A stretch of DNA of 64,000 bases from Rhizomicrobium sp. (GCA_037200385.1 JBBCGL010000001.1:4231418-4295417); one strand, 5' to 3'; shown: positions 1 through 9,983, numbered from the stretch's first letter. Numbers and translations are program-made. Notes: a model not told the origin generated them from the letters alone.

Positions 1-729
1 TGTGGTGCGGGTTGGCAAGGCCTTGTCCACGAGCGCCTGTTCGAGGCCTGCGGTTTGGGCGAGCGACAGGCGCGCGAGGAGCCCGGTGTCCAGCCCGAAG
101 GCGATCGCGACCACGCCGAGCAGCACCGCGACGCCCAGGCCGCGCCTGATCCACGCGCCGGCGCCCAGCGACCTCTTCATGAATGCGAATACGCGGCCGC
201 CGACCAGCAGTGCGGCGGCGAGGGATGTCGCGGCACCCGCCGCATAGGCGAAGAGCAGAAGCGTCGTGCTGGCGCTCGCCCCCCGGATCGCGGCGCCGGT
301 CAGGATCAGGCCGAGGATGGGTCCGGCGCATGGCGCCCAGAGCAGGCCGGTGGCGACGCCCAGCAGGAGCGAGCCGCCGATGCTGCCGGTCTTATCGCCG
401 GTCCCCTGGCTGAGCCGGTCGCCGAGCGCCACGAGCGGGCGCGTCAGCCGCTCGGCGAGCGAATCCGACAGCAGCGTAAGCCCGAAAAAAGCGAGCAGGA
501 TCAGCGCGGCGATCCGGCCATACTGGTTCGCATGGACGGCCCAGCTGCCGCCCAGCGTGGCAAGCGTTGCGATGGCGGCAAAGGTCAACGCCATTCCCAG
601 CAGCAAAGGCAATCCCGAACGCACAAAGGGCTGATCGGCGCGCGCGAAGACGAACGGCAAGACCGGGAGGATGCACGGGCTGACGATCGTGAGGACGCCG
701 CCGAGATAGGACAACAGGACAAGAATCAA
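1..729 (-). CDS. CcdA/DsbD-like thiol-disulfide membrane protein (3' end outside window)
   Basis: Polytopic inner-membrane protein of the cytochrome c biogenesis / DsbD transmembrane family, which passes electrons from cytoplasmic thioredoxin to periplasmic thiol proteins. Two hallmark cysteines are visible: SPCILPVLPF in the first helix and WAPCAGPILG in a later helix. At least six hydrophobic segments follow one another. I chose TTG at 727-729 because a GGGGGAGG ribosome site lies just upstream and no better start is in frame. 243 codons are inside the window and the frame is open at base 1, so a C-terminal thioredoxin-like (DipZ) domain may follow outside; this cannot be seen. It lies 128 bp downstream of the formate-cassette transporter on the same strand, but nothing shows co-transcription. 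Confidence 0.75.
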   Translation of the reverse strand, partial: MILVLLSYLGGVLTIVSPCILPVLPFVFARADQPFVRSGLPLLLGMALTFAAIATLATLGGSWAVHANQYGRIAALILLAFFGLTLLSDSLAERLTRPLVALGDRLSQGTGDKTGSIGGSLLLGVATGLLWAPCAGPILGLILTGAAIRGASASTTLLLFAYAAGAATSLAAALLVGGRVFAFMKRSLGAGAWIRRGLGVAVLLGVVAIAFGLDTGLLARLSLAQTAGLEQALVDKALPTRTT

Positions 730-857
730 GGCCGGCCTCCCCCTCGCAGGCGGCGTCGCGCCGGCGCGACGCCTGTTCGCCATGTGAAAGCGGAATCCAC
801 ATCCCGAATGGCGTCATGCGCGATCTATATCACACAATCATCGGGCGTTGTGCGGAC

Positions 858-2486
858 TCAGAACAACGCCGCCGCCTTGGTGAGAGCGATGTAAAGTCCG
901 ATCAGGAATGGAACGCCGACTGCCAGCCACGCCAGAATGCCGAGCCCGCCGAATCCGCCGCGCGCCGCGCTCGCGGCATCGGCCGTCGAACGGTCCTCAT
1001 GCTGCAGCGCGCGCTCGCGTGCCAATTGCTCTTCGCTCATGTAGTGCTTCTCGTTGACCGGCCGCACGAACAGATTGCAGAGCAGGCCGACGAACAGAAG
1101 TCCCGCCATGATGTAGAGCGTTCCGTCATAGACGAGGGCCTTCGGCACGCCATGCGCGAGCTGGGTGTCGCGCAGGCCGGCGATCAGGGCCGGTCCCGCC
1201 ACGCCCGCCACCGACCACGCGGTGATGAGCCGGCCGTGGATCGCGCCCACCATCTGTGTGCCGAAGATGTCGGCGAGATAAGCCGGAAGAGTCGCGAAGC
1301 CGCCGCCATACATGGTGATGATAATGCAGACCGAGGCGACGAACGCCGCCGCCAGGCCCATATGGCCCCAGGTGGGCAGGAGGCCGTAAAGGGCGATGCC
1401 GAGAAGGAAGAACACGAAATAGGTGTTCTTGCGTCCGAGATAGTCCGACAGCGAAGCCCAGAAGATGCGGCCGAGGCTGTTGAAGAGACTGATCAGGCCG
1501 ACGAGGCCCGCCGCCGCGGCGACGATGGCCGCCTTCTGCGCCGTGCTGAGCGCGGCATGCACGTCGAGGCCGACGAGCCGGCCGCCGAACACCTCCTGCA
1601 GCATCGGGCTTGCCATGGAGATCACCGCGATTCCGGCCGTGACGTTCATGCACAAGACGCCCCATATCAGCCAGAACTGCGGCGTCTTCCAGGCCGTGTC
1701 CAGATGGACGTGGCGGCCGGTGATCATGCCGCCGCTCGAGGCCGCCGGCACGGTCCAGCCGGCGGGCTTCCAACCGACCGGCGCGACACGGAAGCCGAAG
1801 GCGCCGAGCGCCATGGCGACGAAATAGATCGCGCCCAGCGCCATCAGCGTGGTCGACACGCCGGCCGTGCCGTCGGCCGCGAAGCGTGCCATCAGCCAGA
1901 CCGCGAGCGGCGAGCCGATCATCGCGCCGCCGCCATAGCCCATGATGGCGAAGCCCGTCGCCATGCCGCGGCGATCGGGAAACCACTTGATCAGGGTCGA
2001 GACCGGCGTGATATAGCCCAGCCCCTGTCCGATGCCGCCGATGAAGCCGCAGCCGAGATAGACCAGCCAGAGCTGGTGGATCATCACGCCATAGCCGCCC
2101 AGGATCAGCCCGCCGCCCCAGCACAGCGCGGCGTAGAGGCCGGCCCGGCGCGGCCCGGCGCGCTCCAGCCAGCCGCCCCAGATCGCCGCGGAGATGCCGA
2201 GCATGGCGATAAAGGTCTCGAAGATGTGGGTGACGTCAGCGACCGACCAGTTGCAATTGGTTGCGGTCAGTTCGGCCAGGAAGCCGCCCGAACAGATCGC
2301 GGCGCCCGGCAGCATCTTGCTCATCGGCAGCCAGAACACGCTGAAGCCGTAAGCCATGCCGATGCACAGATGGATGGCGAGGGCCGCCGGCGGCACCAGC
2401 CAGCGATTGAAGGCCGGACCTGCGATGGTGCGCTCGCGCGCGAGAAGGTTCGAACCTCCGGTGCCGGAAATGGTTGTGCTGGCCAT
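858..2486 (-). CDS. OFA-family MFS transporter (oxalate/formate antiporter type)
   Basis: 542-residue major facilitator protein with about 12 hydrophobic segments. The motif G-Y-I-T-P-V with KWFPDRRGMATG after it is typical of the OFA (OxlT-like) subfamily, whose known members exchange oxalate, formate or other monocarboxylates across the inner membrane. It is the last gene of a minus-strand set: formate dehydrogenase, HPP protein, this transporter, with only 19 bp between it and the HPP gene. That context supports formate (or oxalate/formate) as substrate, but OFA carriers have varied substrates, so the substrate is inferred. A cytoplasmic loop between helices 6 and 7 is enlarged. ATG at 2486 follows a purine-rich stretch. 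Confidence 0.85.
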   Translation of the reverse strand: MASTTISGTGGSNLLARERTIAGPAFNRWLVPPAALAIHLCIGMAYGFSVFWLPMSKMLPGAAICSGGFLAELTATNCNWSVADVTHIFETFIAMLGISAAIWGGWLERAGPRRAGLYAALCWGGGLILGGYGVMIHQLWLVYLGCGFIGGIGQGLGYITPVSTLIKWFPDRRGMATGFAIMGYGGGAMIGSPLAVWLMARFAADGTAGVSTTLMALGAIYFVAMALGAFGFRVAPVGWKPAGWTVPAASSGGMITGRHVHLDTAWKTPQFWLIWGVLCMNVTAGIAVISMASPMLQEVFGGRLVGLDVHAALSTAQKAAIVAAAAGLVGLISLFNSLGRIFWASLSDYLGRKNTYFVFFLLGIALYGLLPTWGHMGLAAAFVASVCIIITMYGGGFATLPAYLADIFGTQMVGAIHGRLITAWSVAGVAGPALIAGLRDTQLAHGVPKALVYDGTLYIMAGLLFVGLLCNLFVRPVNEKHYMSEEQLARERALQHEDRSTADAASAARGGFGGLGILAWLAVGVPFLIGLYIALTKAAALF

Positions 2487-2505
2487 GAGAGCGGTCCTCC
2501 CGATC

Positions 2506-3015
2506 TTATTGGATTGGATAAGGGCGTTGCGAAAAGACGCGATGATAGGCGAAGGCCGTCGCCACGATCAGAACGGCGCCCGCGAGCACCGGCGAGAGCA
2601 GGAACATCCATCCCGCCTTCGCCAGGATCACGACGATGGGATCGGCGCCGGCCGGCGGATGCAGCGTGCCGGTCAACTCCATGAGCGCGATGGCAAGACC
2701 GACCGCGAGTCCGAAGCTCCACGGCACGGCTCCGAACAATGCGCAAACGCAAACACCGACCGTCGCGGAAACCAGATGCCCGCCAATCACATTGCGCGGC
2801 TGCGCCAACGGACTGTGCGGCAGCGCGAACACCAGCACGCAGCTCGCGCCGAACGGCGCGATCAGCAGCACGGTGTGCAGGCTTGCGGTCGCCTGCGCCA
2901 GCAGGAAGACGACAATGAACCCGCCGAGACCGGAGACCGCCGCGAAGCCGAGCTTGCGCGCAAGCGACGGCAGTGGCTCGGGCCCCAGTTCTGAAGCATC
3001 GTCCTGTATGGACAT
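2506..3015 (-). CDS. HPP family membrane protein
   Basis: 169-residue integral membrane protein with four hydrophobic helices and the family signature T-G-T-L-H-P-P-A-G-A-D-P near residue 120. HPP proteins are poorly understood; plant and cyanobacterial members have been linked to nitrite transport. Start set at ATG 3013-3015 (MSIQDDAS); an open frame extends further upstream but would run through the terminator-like hairpin and into the formate dehydrogenase gene. It sits between formate dehydrogenase (57 bp upstream) and the OFA transporter (19 bp downstream) and is probably co-transcribed with them. A role in anion uptake accompanying formate use is inference. Confidence 0.8.
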   Translation of the reverse strand: MSIQDDASELGPEPLPSLARKLGFAAVSGLGGFIVVFLLAQATASLHTVLLIAPFGASCVLVFALPHSPLAQPRNVIGGHLVSATVGVCVCALFGAVPWSFGLAVGLAIALMELTGTLHPPAGADPIVVILAKAGWMFLLSPVLAGAVLIVATAFAYHRVFSQRPYPIQ

Positions 3016-3036
3016 TCCCGGTGTTTCCAGACTGCG

Positions 3037-3060
3037 AAGGGCCGGCACGCGCCGGCCCTT
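3037..3060 (-). terminator. Strong hairpin after formate dehydrogenase gene
   Basis: Perfect 10-bp inverted repeat (AAGGGCCGGC, 4-nt loop ACGC, GCCGGCCCTT) beginning 11 bp past the formate dehydrogenase stop codon. No T run follows on the minus strand, so it may be a partial terminator or an mRNA 3'-end stabiliser that lowers expression of the downstream HPP and transporter genes rather than a full stop. Confidence 0.6.
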
Positions 3061-3071
3061 CCCCTGTGTCG

Positions 3072-4271
3072 TTATCTTTTGAACTTGGCGGCTTCTTCCG
3101 AGCCCTTGGTCGCGTCGCCCTCGCTGTAGGAGTGCGCCCCGGTGCCGGCGAGCTTGCCGCCCTGCACGATCAGATATTCGTCGCGGATCGGCCGACCTTC
3201 GAAGAAGCATTCCAGGATCTCACGCGTGCCCGCCGCATAGCGGGCCTGCGCCGAGAGCGAGGTGCCGGAGATATGCGGCGTCATGCCGTGATGCGGCATC
3301 GTCCGCCACGGATGATCCTTCGGCGCCGGCTGCGGGAACCAGACGTCGCCCGCATAGCCGGCAAGCTGGCCGCTCTCCAGCGCGCGCACGATCGCGTCGC
3401 GGTCGCAGATCTTGCCGCGCGCCGTGTTCACCAGATAGGCGCCGCGCTTCATCTTCGATAGCAGCTTGTCGTTGAACAGCCCCTCGGTCTCGGGATGCAG
3501 TGGCGCGTTGATGGTGACGACGTCGCACACCTTCACCATATCCTCGACGTTGGGATGCCAGGTGAGGTTCAGCTCCCTCTCGACCGCTTCGGGCAAGCGA
3601 TGGCGATCATAATAATGCAGATGCATGTCGAAGGGCTTGAGCCGCTTCAGCACGGCCAGACCGATGCGGCCCGCGGCCACGGTGCCGACATGCATGCCTT
3701 CGACGTCATAGGAGCGCGCCACGCAGTCGGCGATGTTCCAGCCGCCCTTCACCACCCACTGATAGGAAGGGATGTAGTTGCGCACCAGCCCCAGGATCAT
3801 CATCACCACATGCTCGGAAACGCTGATCGAGTTGCAATACGTCACCTCGACGACGGAGATGCCGAGATCGCTCGCGGCCTTGAGGTCGACATGGTCGGAG
3901 CCGATGCCGGCGGTGATCGCAAGCTTCAGGTTCTTCGCCTTGGCGATGCGTTCGGCGGTAAGGTAGGCCGGCCAGAAGGGCTGAGAGATCACGACATCGG
4001 CGTCGACGAGCTCGCGCTCGAACACCGAATCGGGGCCGTCCTTGTCGGAGGTGACGACAAACTTGTGGCCATGCGATTCCAAAAATTTGCGCAGGCCCAG
4101 CTCGCCCGACACGCTGCCGAGCAGCGTGCCAGGCTTGAAGTCGATCGCCTCGGGCGTCGGCAGTGTCTGGCCGCCGGGATAGCCGTCTATCTTCGGCAGG
4201 CCGTCCCGCGCATAGGATTTGGGATAGCCGTCGACCGGATCGTCATAGAGAACGCAAACCACCTTTGCCAT
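3072..4271 (-). CDS. fdh: NAD-dependent formate dehydrogenase
   Basis: Oxidises formate to CO2 with reduction of NAD+ in the cytoplasm (EC 1.17.1.9). The 399-residue protein follows the well-known Pseudomonas sp. 101 enzyme almost segment for segment: N-terminal KVVCVLYDDPVDGYPKSY, catalytic Asn in YCNSISV, nucleotide-binding AAGRIG, the NAD-selecting Asp in YYDRHRLPE, catalytic Arg in TARGK, and the Gln/His pair in FPQPAPKDHPW and MTPHISG. The metal-free D-2-hydroxyacid dehydrogenase fold is therefore complete. Start set at ATG 4269-4271 (MAKVV), matching the family N-terminus; an in-frame upstream ATG adds only five residues. A LysR gene lies immediately upstream in the same orientation, and HPP and OFA transporter genes follow. 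Likely roles: energy gain from formate or C1 detoxification. Confidence 0.97.
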   Translation of the reverse strand: MAKVVCVLYDDPVDGYPKSYARDGLPKIDGYPGGQTLPTPEAIDFKPGTLLGSVSGELGLRKFLESHGHKFVVTSDKDGPDSVFERELVDADVVISQPFWPAYLTAERIAKAKNLKLAITAGIGSDHVDLKAASDLGISVVEVTYCNSISVSEHVVMMILGLVRNYIPSYQWVVKGGWNIADCVARSYDVEGMHVGTVAAGRIGLAVLKRLKPFDMHLHYYDRHRLPEAVERELNLTWHPNVEDMVKVCDVVTINAPLHPETEGLFNDKLLSKMKRGAYLVNTARGKICDRDAIVRALESGQLAGYAGDVWFPQPAPKDHPWRTMPHHGMTPHISGTSLSAQARYAAGTREILECFFEGRPIRDEYLIVQGGKLAGTGAHSYSEGDATKGSEEAAKFKR

Positions 4272-4484
4272 TTGGATAATCCTCACGCTTCGAATTTTGC
4301 GGGAGAGGAACGTCCATGGCGGCCGTGGGAATTGTCATCGAAATGTCGCGCACCGGACCGTTTCCTCGTCCGACGGAAGCGTGCGCTTGTCGCGCCTTCG
4401 TCTCGCATCGGACGGCGCGATACTGGTCCCGCTTGCGCTGCGGTATCCAATGAAAGCTTTGGAACAACTGATAGGCGAATCCGA

Positions 4485-5399
4485 TCAAGCGTCTCGCGGT
4501 TGCGAGAAGGTGAAGCCGAGATCGCCCTCCAGCACCGAGGCGAGCAGCGCATTCGACATCGGCGACGGCGGTTCGCGGTTGGAGAGCACCAGCCCGATGG
4601 ATTGCGTATGCACCGGCTCGATCAGATCGACGGCCACCAGATCGCGCATGCCGCCGAACATGTAGGAGAAGGTGTGGGGCACGATGCTCGACCATTCGCC
4701 ATGCTGCAGGTGCGAGTAGATCCCCAGGAAGGAATTGCTCACGATCGGTGGGGATATCGCGACACCGATGGAGGCGAGCAGATTTGTGATGATGCGCCGG
4801 TTCTGCATGTCCTCGCTCAAGAGGCAGAGCTTCTCGGCGGCCGCCTCGGTCCATGTCACGGTGCGGCGCGACGCCAGGGGATGCTCGCGCCGCGTCACGA
4901 ACACATAGTGCTCGCGATAGAGCGGAATGCGGCGCACATTCTCCAGCGGCTCGTTCTCCAGATAGGTGATGCCGCCATCGAGTTCGAACGTGTCGAGGCC
5001 GCGCTGGATGGTGCGCGAGTTCAGCGACTGGATTTCGACGTCCGCCGCCGGATGGTCCTTGCAGAATTTTGCCGTGACGAACGACACCGAGGGCATGGCA
5101 GCCGGAATGACGCCGAGGCGGAGCGTGCCGACCATGCCCTTGCGCAGGCGCGACAGATCTTCGCGCAGGCTGTTGTAGTCGGTGAGGATCTGCCGGCCCC
5201 AGGCAAGCACCCGTTCGCCCTCGGGTGTGAGCCCCACGAAGTGATGATTGCGGATCACGAGGCGGGCCTCGAGATCCTCTTCCAGCTTGCGGATCGCCGC
5301 CGACAGCGTCGGCTGCGCCACATTGCTGGCTTCGGCGGCGCGCGCGAAATGGCGCTCCCGCGCCAGGGTCACGAAATAGGCGAGATGGCGGACAAGCAT
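4485..5399 (-). CDS. LysR-family regulator upstream of formate dehydrogenase
   Basis: 304-residue LysR-type transcriptional regulator: N-terminal winged helix-turn-helix (residues about 1-60, FARAAEASNVAQPTLSAAIRKLEE) followed by a periplasmic-binding-protein-like effector domain. It is transcribed toward the formate dehydrogenase gene, with a 213-bp gap holding that gene's promoter. Position suggests that it controls the formate cassette, perhaps with formate or an oxidised C1 compound as effector; this is inference. The start is uncertain: GTG at 5405 adds two residues; ATG at 5399 is used here. It ends where the second, unrelated LysR gene upstream also terminates close by, so the two may be co-transcribed. 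Confidence 0.88.
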   Translation of the reverse strand: MLVRHLAYFVTLARERHFARAAEASNVAQPTLSAAIRKLEEDLEARLVIRNHHFVGLTPEGERVLAWGRQILTDYNSLREDLSRLRKGMVGTLRLGVIPAAMPSVSFVTAKFCKDHPAADVEIQSLNSRTIQRGLDTFELDGGITYLENEPLENVRRIPLYREHYVFVTRREHPLASRRTVTWTEAAAEKLCLLSEDMQNRRIITNLLASIGVAISPPIVSNSFLGIYSHLQHGEWSSIVPHTFSYMFGGMRDLVAVDLIEPVHTQSIGLVLSNREPPSPMSNALLASVLEGDLGFTFSQPRDA

Positions 5400-5422
5400 G
5401 CCCACCGGTTATAGCAGGGTTT

Positions 5423-6322
5423 TCACGCCGGGCGGGCGGCCTTGGCCATGTCGATGAAGGCGCGCAGGGCGGACGACACGCGCCGCTGCCGCGGATAGTA
5501 CAGCGTAAATCCGGGAAACCGCGGGCACCAGTCTTCAAGCACCCGGACGAGGCGGCCGTCGGCAATCGCCTCCTGCACGACATCCTCGAACACGAAGGCG
5601 AGGCAGTGGCCGCTCAACGCCACGCCCACCATCAGGTCCTGATCGCCGAGCGCGACGCGGCCCTGCACGGCCATCTCGATCTTGACGTTGCCCTTCTCGA
5701 ATTCCCAACGATAAAGCCGCCCGCTGGCAAAACGATAGCGGATGCAATCATGCGCCAGGAGGTCGTCAGGATGCGTCGGCACAGGATGCCGCGTAAAATA
5801 ATCCGGCGTCCCGACCACGACCAGGCGCAGCGGCGCGCCGATATGTACGGCCACCATGTCCTCCGGCACCTGCTCTTCGAAGCGGATGCCGGCGTCGAAG
5901 CCGCGCCCCACGATATCGACCAGGCCGTCGTCGTTGACGATCTCCAGATGAATCTCCGGATAGGCCGCGAGGAATTGCGGGATGAGGGGCGCCAGCAGGA
6001 GATGCGCCGCGGCGCGCGAGGCGTTGATCCGGAGCGTGCCGGTCGGCGTGTCTCGGAAACTGTTCATCTCTTCCAGCGCGTCGCCGACATCGCGCAGCGC
6101 CGGAACCAGCCGTTCGAGAAGGCGCTGACCGGCCTCCGTCAGCGCGACGCTGCGCGTGGTGCGGTTGAACAGGCTGACCCCCAGACGCTCCTCCAGCCCG
6201 CGGATCGCGTGGCTCACAGCGGACGTGGACATGCCGGTCTCGGCGCCGGCGCGCTGAAAGCTGCTCGTGCGCGCGACGGCCGCGAAAGCCGTGAGGTGGG
6301 CAAGCGTCGGTGCAGCGGTCAT
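5423..6322 (-). CDS. LysR-family regulator divergent from alcohol dehydrogenase
   Basis: 299-residue LysR-type regulator with HTH at about residues 18-40 ([22 protein letters not shown]) and a substrate-binding domain of the CrgA/DmlR-like group ([20 protein letters not shown]). It is transcribed away from the zinc alcohol dehydrogenase at 6423, the classic arrangement of LysR proteins with their target. A perfect 7-bp dyad overlaps its start codon, consistent with autoregulation. Only 23 bp separate its stop from the next LysR gene downstream. It probably controls the alcohol dehydrogenase/aldo-keto reductase set in response to an aldehyde or related electrophile; effector unknown. Confidence 0.9.
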   Translation of the reverse strand: MTAAPTLAHLTAFAAVARTSSFQRAGAETGMSTSAVSHAIRGLEERLGVSLFNRTTRSVALTEAGQRLLERLVPALRDVGDALEEMNSFRDTPTGTLRINASRAAAHLLLAPLIPQFLAAYPEIHLEIVNDDGLVDIVGRGFDAGIRFEEQVPEDMVAVHIGAPLRLVVVGTPDYFTRHPVPTHPDDLLAHDCIRYRFASGRLYRWEFEKGNVKIEMAVQGRVALGDQDLMVGVALSGHCLAFVFEDVVQEAIADGRLVRVLEDWCPRFPGFTLYYPRQRRVSSALRAFIDMAKAARPA

Positions 6323-6342
6323 TGTTGAGTTATATTCAACAA
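6322..6342. promoter_or_regulatory. LysR-type operator dyad
   Basis: TTGTTGA, 7-bp spacer, TCAACAA: a perfect dyad overlapping the lysR start codon in the 100-bp divergent lysR/adh promoter region. A second short palindrome, CAACGTTG, lies about 16 bp further toward adh (near 6358-6365). LysR regulators commonly bind one strong dyad plus a weaker activation site, which fits this layout. Confidence 0.55.
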
Positions 6343-6422
6343 CTCGTGCCAGAACTCAACGTTGTTGCAGCGCACAATTCTAACTATTATCCGACCAAGC
6401 TAATCAAATCCGAGGCAATCCC

Positions 6423-7484
6423 ATGACCCAGGTTCGCGGCTACGCGGCGCATGATCCCCATTCCCCGCTTGTTCCGTTCAGCTTCCAGCGGCGTGAACCG
6501 GGGCCGCACGACGTTCAGATCGAGATTCTCTATGCCGGCATCTGCCACTCCGACCTCCACCAGGCCCGCGACGATTGGGGCGGTTCGCTTTATCCCATGG
6601 TGCCGGGGCATGAGATCGTGGGCCGGGTCGTCGCCGTCGGTAAGCACGTCGAAAAGCTCAAGGTCGGCGACTACGCCGGCGTCGGCTGCATGGTCGATTC
6701 CTGCCGCCATTGCTCAGCCTGCAACGACAATCTCGAACAATATTGCGAGAACGGCGGCCCGACCGTGACCTATAACGGCAAGGAGCGCGACAGCGAGCAA
6801 CTGACCTTTGGCGGCTATTCCGAGCAGATCGTCGTCGAGGAGCGTTTCGTGGTGAAGGTTCCGGCCCATATGGACCTGAAGGGCGTGGCGCCGCTGCTGT
6901 GCGCCGGGATCACCACCTGGTCGCCGCTGCGCCACTGGAACATCGGTTCCGGCCAGAAGGTCGGCGTGATCGGGCTTGGTGGCCTCGGCCATATGGGCGT
7001 GAAATTCGCCAAGGCGCTGGGTGCCCATGTCGTGATGATCACGACCTCGCCGGAGAAGGGCAAGGACGCCAAGCGTCTCGGCGCCGACGAGGTTCTGATC
7101 TCGCGCGATGCGGCGGCGATGGCGGCGCACAAGGCGAGCTTCGACTTCCTGCTCAACACCATTCCAGTCGGCCACGACCTCAATCCGTATATCGATCTGC
7201 TCAAGCGCGACCGCACCATGGCGCTGGTCGGCGTGCTGACCGAGCTGGAGCCGGCACTCAAAGGCGTTGGCCTGATCGCGGGGCGCAAGAGCGTCACGGG
7301 CTCTGCCATCGGCGGGATGAAGGAGACGCAGGAGATGATCGATTTCTGCGCCGAGCACGGCATCGTCAGCGATATCGAGATGATCCCGATCCAGTCCGTG
7401 AACCAAGCCTATGAACGTCTGCTGAAGAACGACGTAAAGTATCGCTTCGTCATCGACATGGCGTCGCTGCGCGACGCGGCCTGA
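6423..7484 (+). CDS. Zinc-dependent NAD(P) alcohol dehydrogenase (YahK/CAD type)
   Basis: 353-residue medium-chain dehydrogenase/reductase that interconverts alcohols and aldehydes, resembling the YahK/cinnamyl-alcohol-dehydrogenase group. Catalytic zinc ligands Cys41 and His63-Glu64 (GHEIVG) and a later Cys (LLCAGITTW) are present, as are the four structural-zinc cysteines at 94, 97, 100 and 108. The Rossmann motif is GLGGLGHMG near residue 180. Members of this group usually reduce reactive aldehydes with NADPH. It is the first gene of a plus-strand run with an aldo/keto reductase 12 bp downstream and is divergent from a LysR gene, so an aldehyde-detoxification operon is likely. Confidence 0.93.
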   Translation: MTQVRGYAAHDPHSPLVPFSFQRREPGPHDVQIEILYAGICHSDLHQARDDWGGSLYPMVPGHEIVGRVVAVGKHVEKLKVGDYAGVGCMVDSCRHCSACNDNLEQYCENGGPTVTYNGKERDSEQLTFGGYSEQIVVEERFVVKVPAHMDLKGVAPLLCAGITTWSPLRHWNIGSGQKVGVIGLGGLGHMGVKFAKALGAHVVMITTSPEKGKDAKRLGADEVLISRDAAAMAAHKASFDFLLNTIPVGHDLNPYIDLLKRDRTMALVGVLTELEPALKGVGLIAGRKSVTGSAIGGMKETQEMIDFCAEHGIVSDIEMIPIQSVNQAYERLLKNDVKYRFVIDMASLRDAA

Positions 7485-8471
<987 letters not shown>

Positions 8472-8491
8472 GCCGCGCCGGCGTTTTTTTT
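8472..8491 (+). terminator. Short hairpin with T8 tract
   Basis: GCCG-CGC-CGGC followed by G and eight T residues immediately after the aldo/keto reductase stop codon. The stem is only 4 bp, but the uninterrupted T run is rare in this GC-rich DNA and fits intrinsic termination of the adh/AKR operon. Confidence 0.45.
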
Positions 8492-8607
8492 GACGATGCG
8501 CCGCGTTTGACGCGTGACAAATTTGCAAACGACCGGTGCGTGCCGGATGCTAGATTGCGTCGTCGGTCCATAGGCGGCCCGATCTGTCTTGCGGAGTCCT
8601 GCCCATC

Positions 8608-8976
8608 ATGTGGGAACTGACAAAATCCTTCGGTTTCGAGGCGGCGCACACCCTTCGCCGCGAGATCGATCGTGAAGCCAGCCAGCGCATTCACGGGCAT
8701 TCGTACAAAGCCGAGGTCACCATAAGGGGAAAGCCCGATCGCGACACCGGCATGATCATGGATGTCGGCGCGCTTGAGCAACTTTTGGGCAAGGTGCGCG
8801 CCAGGCTGGATCACCAATTCCTTGATGATGTCGCGGATATGGGCCCGGCCACGATGGAGAACATCGCGCGCTGGATTTGGGACCAGCTTGCCGTTCCGGG
8901 CCTTGTGCGCGTCACGGTTCTTCGCGAGAGTTGCGGCGAGCGTTGTGCCTATGAGGGGCAGGCCGCCGACGCGTGA
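8608..8976 (+). CDS. QueD-like 6-pyruvoyl/6-carboxy-tetrahydropterin synthase homologue
   Basis: 122-residue member of the PTPS/QueD T-fold family. Canonical QueD converts 7,8-dihydroneopterin triphosphate to 6-carboxytetrahydropterin for queuosine. The zinc-binding histidines His14, His29 and His31 (FEAAH and HGH), the Asp68-His69 pair and the substrate-anchoring Glu107 (RESCGE) are present. The catalytic Cys of the CxxxHGH motif is replaced: Ser25 stands at that position (S-Q-R-I-H-G-H). The protein may therefore be a divergent subfamily with altered activity. No other queuosine gene is nearby. It stands alone between two aldo/keto reductase genes, with 15 bp to the next start. Confidence 0.85.
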   Translation: MWELTKSFGFEAAHTLRREIDREASQRIHGHSYKAEVTIRGKPDRDTGMIMDVGALEQLLGKVRARLDHQFLDDVADMGPATMENIARWIWDQLAVPGLVRVTVLRESCGERCAYEGQAADA

Positions 8977-8990
8977 GTCAGGAGTCCGTC

Positions 8991-9854
8991 ATGGCCAACG
9001 CAGCACAATCCGGCACTTTCAAAATCGGCGACGATATCGAGGTTCATCGCCTGGGCTTCGGCGCCATGCGCATCACCGGTGACGGCATCTGGGGCGAGCC
9101 GGCGGATCGCGCAGAAAGCTTGCGCACCCTGAAGCGCCTTCCCGAACTCGGCGTGAATTTCATCGATACGGCGGACTCTTATGGTCCCGACGTGTCGGAG
9201 AAGCTCATCCATGAGGCGCTGCATCCCTATAAGGGCATGCTGATCGCGACCAAGGGTGGCCTCGAACGCCCCGGCCCGAACATTTGGAACCCCAATGGCC
9301 GGCCGGAGTACCTCATCAAGGAGGTGCATAAGAGCCTCAAGCAACTCGGTGTCGAGCAGATCGGCCTGTGGCAGCTGCATCGCATCGATCCCAAGGTGCC
9401 CGCCGGCGAGCAGTTCGGCGCGATCCAGTCGCTGCTGAAGGATGGGCTGATCAAACATGCCGGCTTGAGCGAGGTCTCGGTCGCGGACATCGAAGCTGCC
9501 TCGAAACTGTTCAAGGTGGCCACGGTCCAGAACCGCTACAATCTGGTTGATCGCGGCAGCGAGGCGGTGCTCGACTATTGCGAGACGCACGGCATCGGAT
9601 TCATTCCGTGGTTTCCGCTGGCGTCCGGCAGCCTCGCCAAGCCGGGATCGGTGCTCGACGCGATCGCAAAGAAGCATAAGGCCGCGCCGAGCCAGATCGC
9701 GCTCGCCTGGGTGCTGAAGCGCAGCCCCGTGATGCTGCCCATTCCCGGCACGTCGAAGGTCAGCCATCTCCAGGAGAACGTGGCCGCGGTCGATGTGCAT
9801 CTGAGCGACGAGGAATTCGCGACGCTCGACCAGGCCGGACGCAAGGCGGCGTGA
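8991..9854 (+). CDS. Aldo/keto reductase (second)
   Basis: 287-residue aldo/keto reductase. Asp/Tyr ([10 protein letters not shown]), Lys (IATKGG) and His (WQLHRIDP) of the catalytic tetrad are visible, and the C-terminal [15 protein letters not shown] forms the cofactor loop. It resembles the YdbC/pyridoxal-reductase-like group of oxidoreductases. ATG at 8991 is preferred because GGAG lies six bases upstream; a GTG at 8973 overlapping the queD-like stop codon is less likely. It is only 15 bp downstream of the queD-like gene and probably co-transcribed with it. Confidence 0.9.
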   Translation: MANAAQSGTFKIGDDIEVHRLGFGAMRITGDGIWGEPADRAESLRTLKRLPELGVNFIDTADSYGPDVSEKLIHEALHPYKGMLIATKGGLERPGPNIWNPNGRPEYLIKEVHKSLKQLGVEQIGLWQLHRIDPKVPAGEQFGAIQSLLKDGLIKHAGLSEVSVADIEAASKLFKVATVQNRYNLVDRGSEAVLDYCETHGIGFIPWFPLASGSLAKPGSVLDAIAKKHKAAPSQIALAWVLKRSPVMLPIPGTSKVSHLQENVAAVDVHLSDEEFATLDQAGRKAA

Positions 9855-9929
9855 AGGCGGGTTCGAGGAGCGCGATGGCCGAATAGGAGCCGATGCGGCC
9901 CGTATGTGGATGGGCACGCGCCCGTAAGC

Positions 9930-9953
9930 GCGGCAGCTTTTTGGGGCTGCCGC
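9930..9953. terminator. Hairpin between convergent AKR and TBDR genes
   Basis: Perfect 8-bp stem GCGGCAGC / GCTGCCGC with an 8-nt T/G loop, placed between the stop codons of the plus-strand aldo/keto reductase (9854) and the minus-strand receptor gene (9984). Position suits a bidirectional terminator, although no clear T tract follows. Confidence 0.45.
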
Positions 9954-9983
9954 TGTGCGGCGCAAAACCCGTCCGGCACCGGC

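Noticed and set aside
816-2684. 622-codon plus-strand frame opposite the OFA transporter
   Set aside because: The minus frame has 12 hydrophobic helices and an OFA signature; the plus frame is a charged low-complexity shadow.
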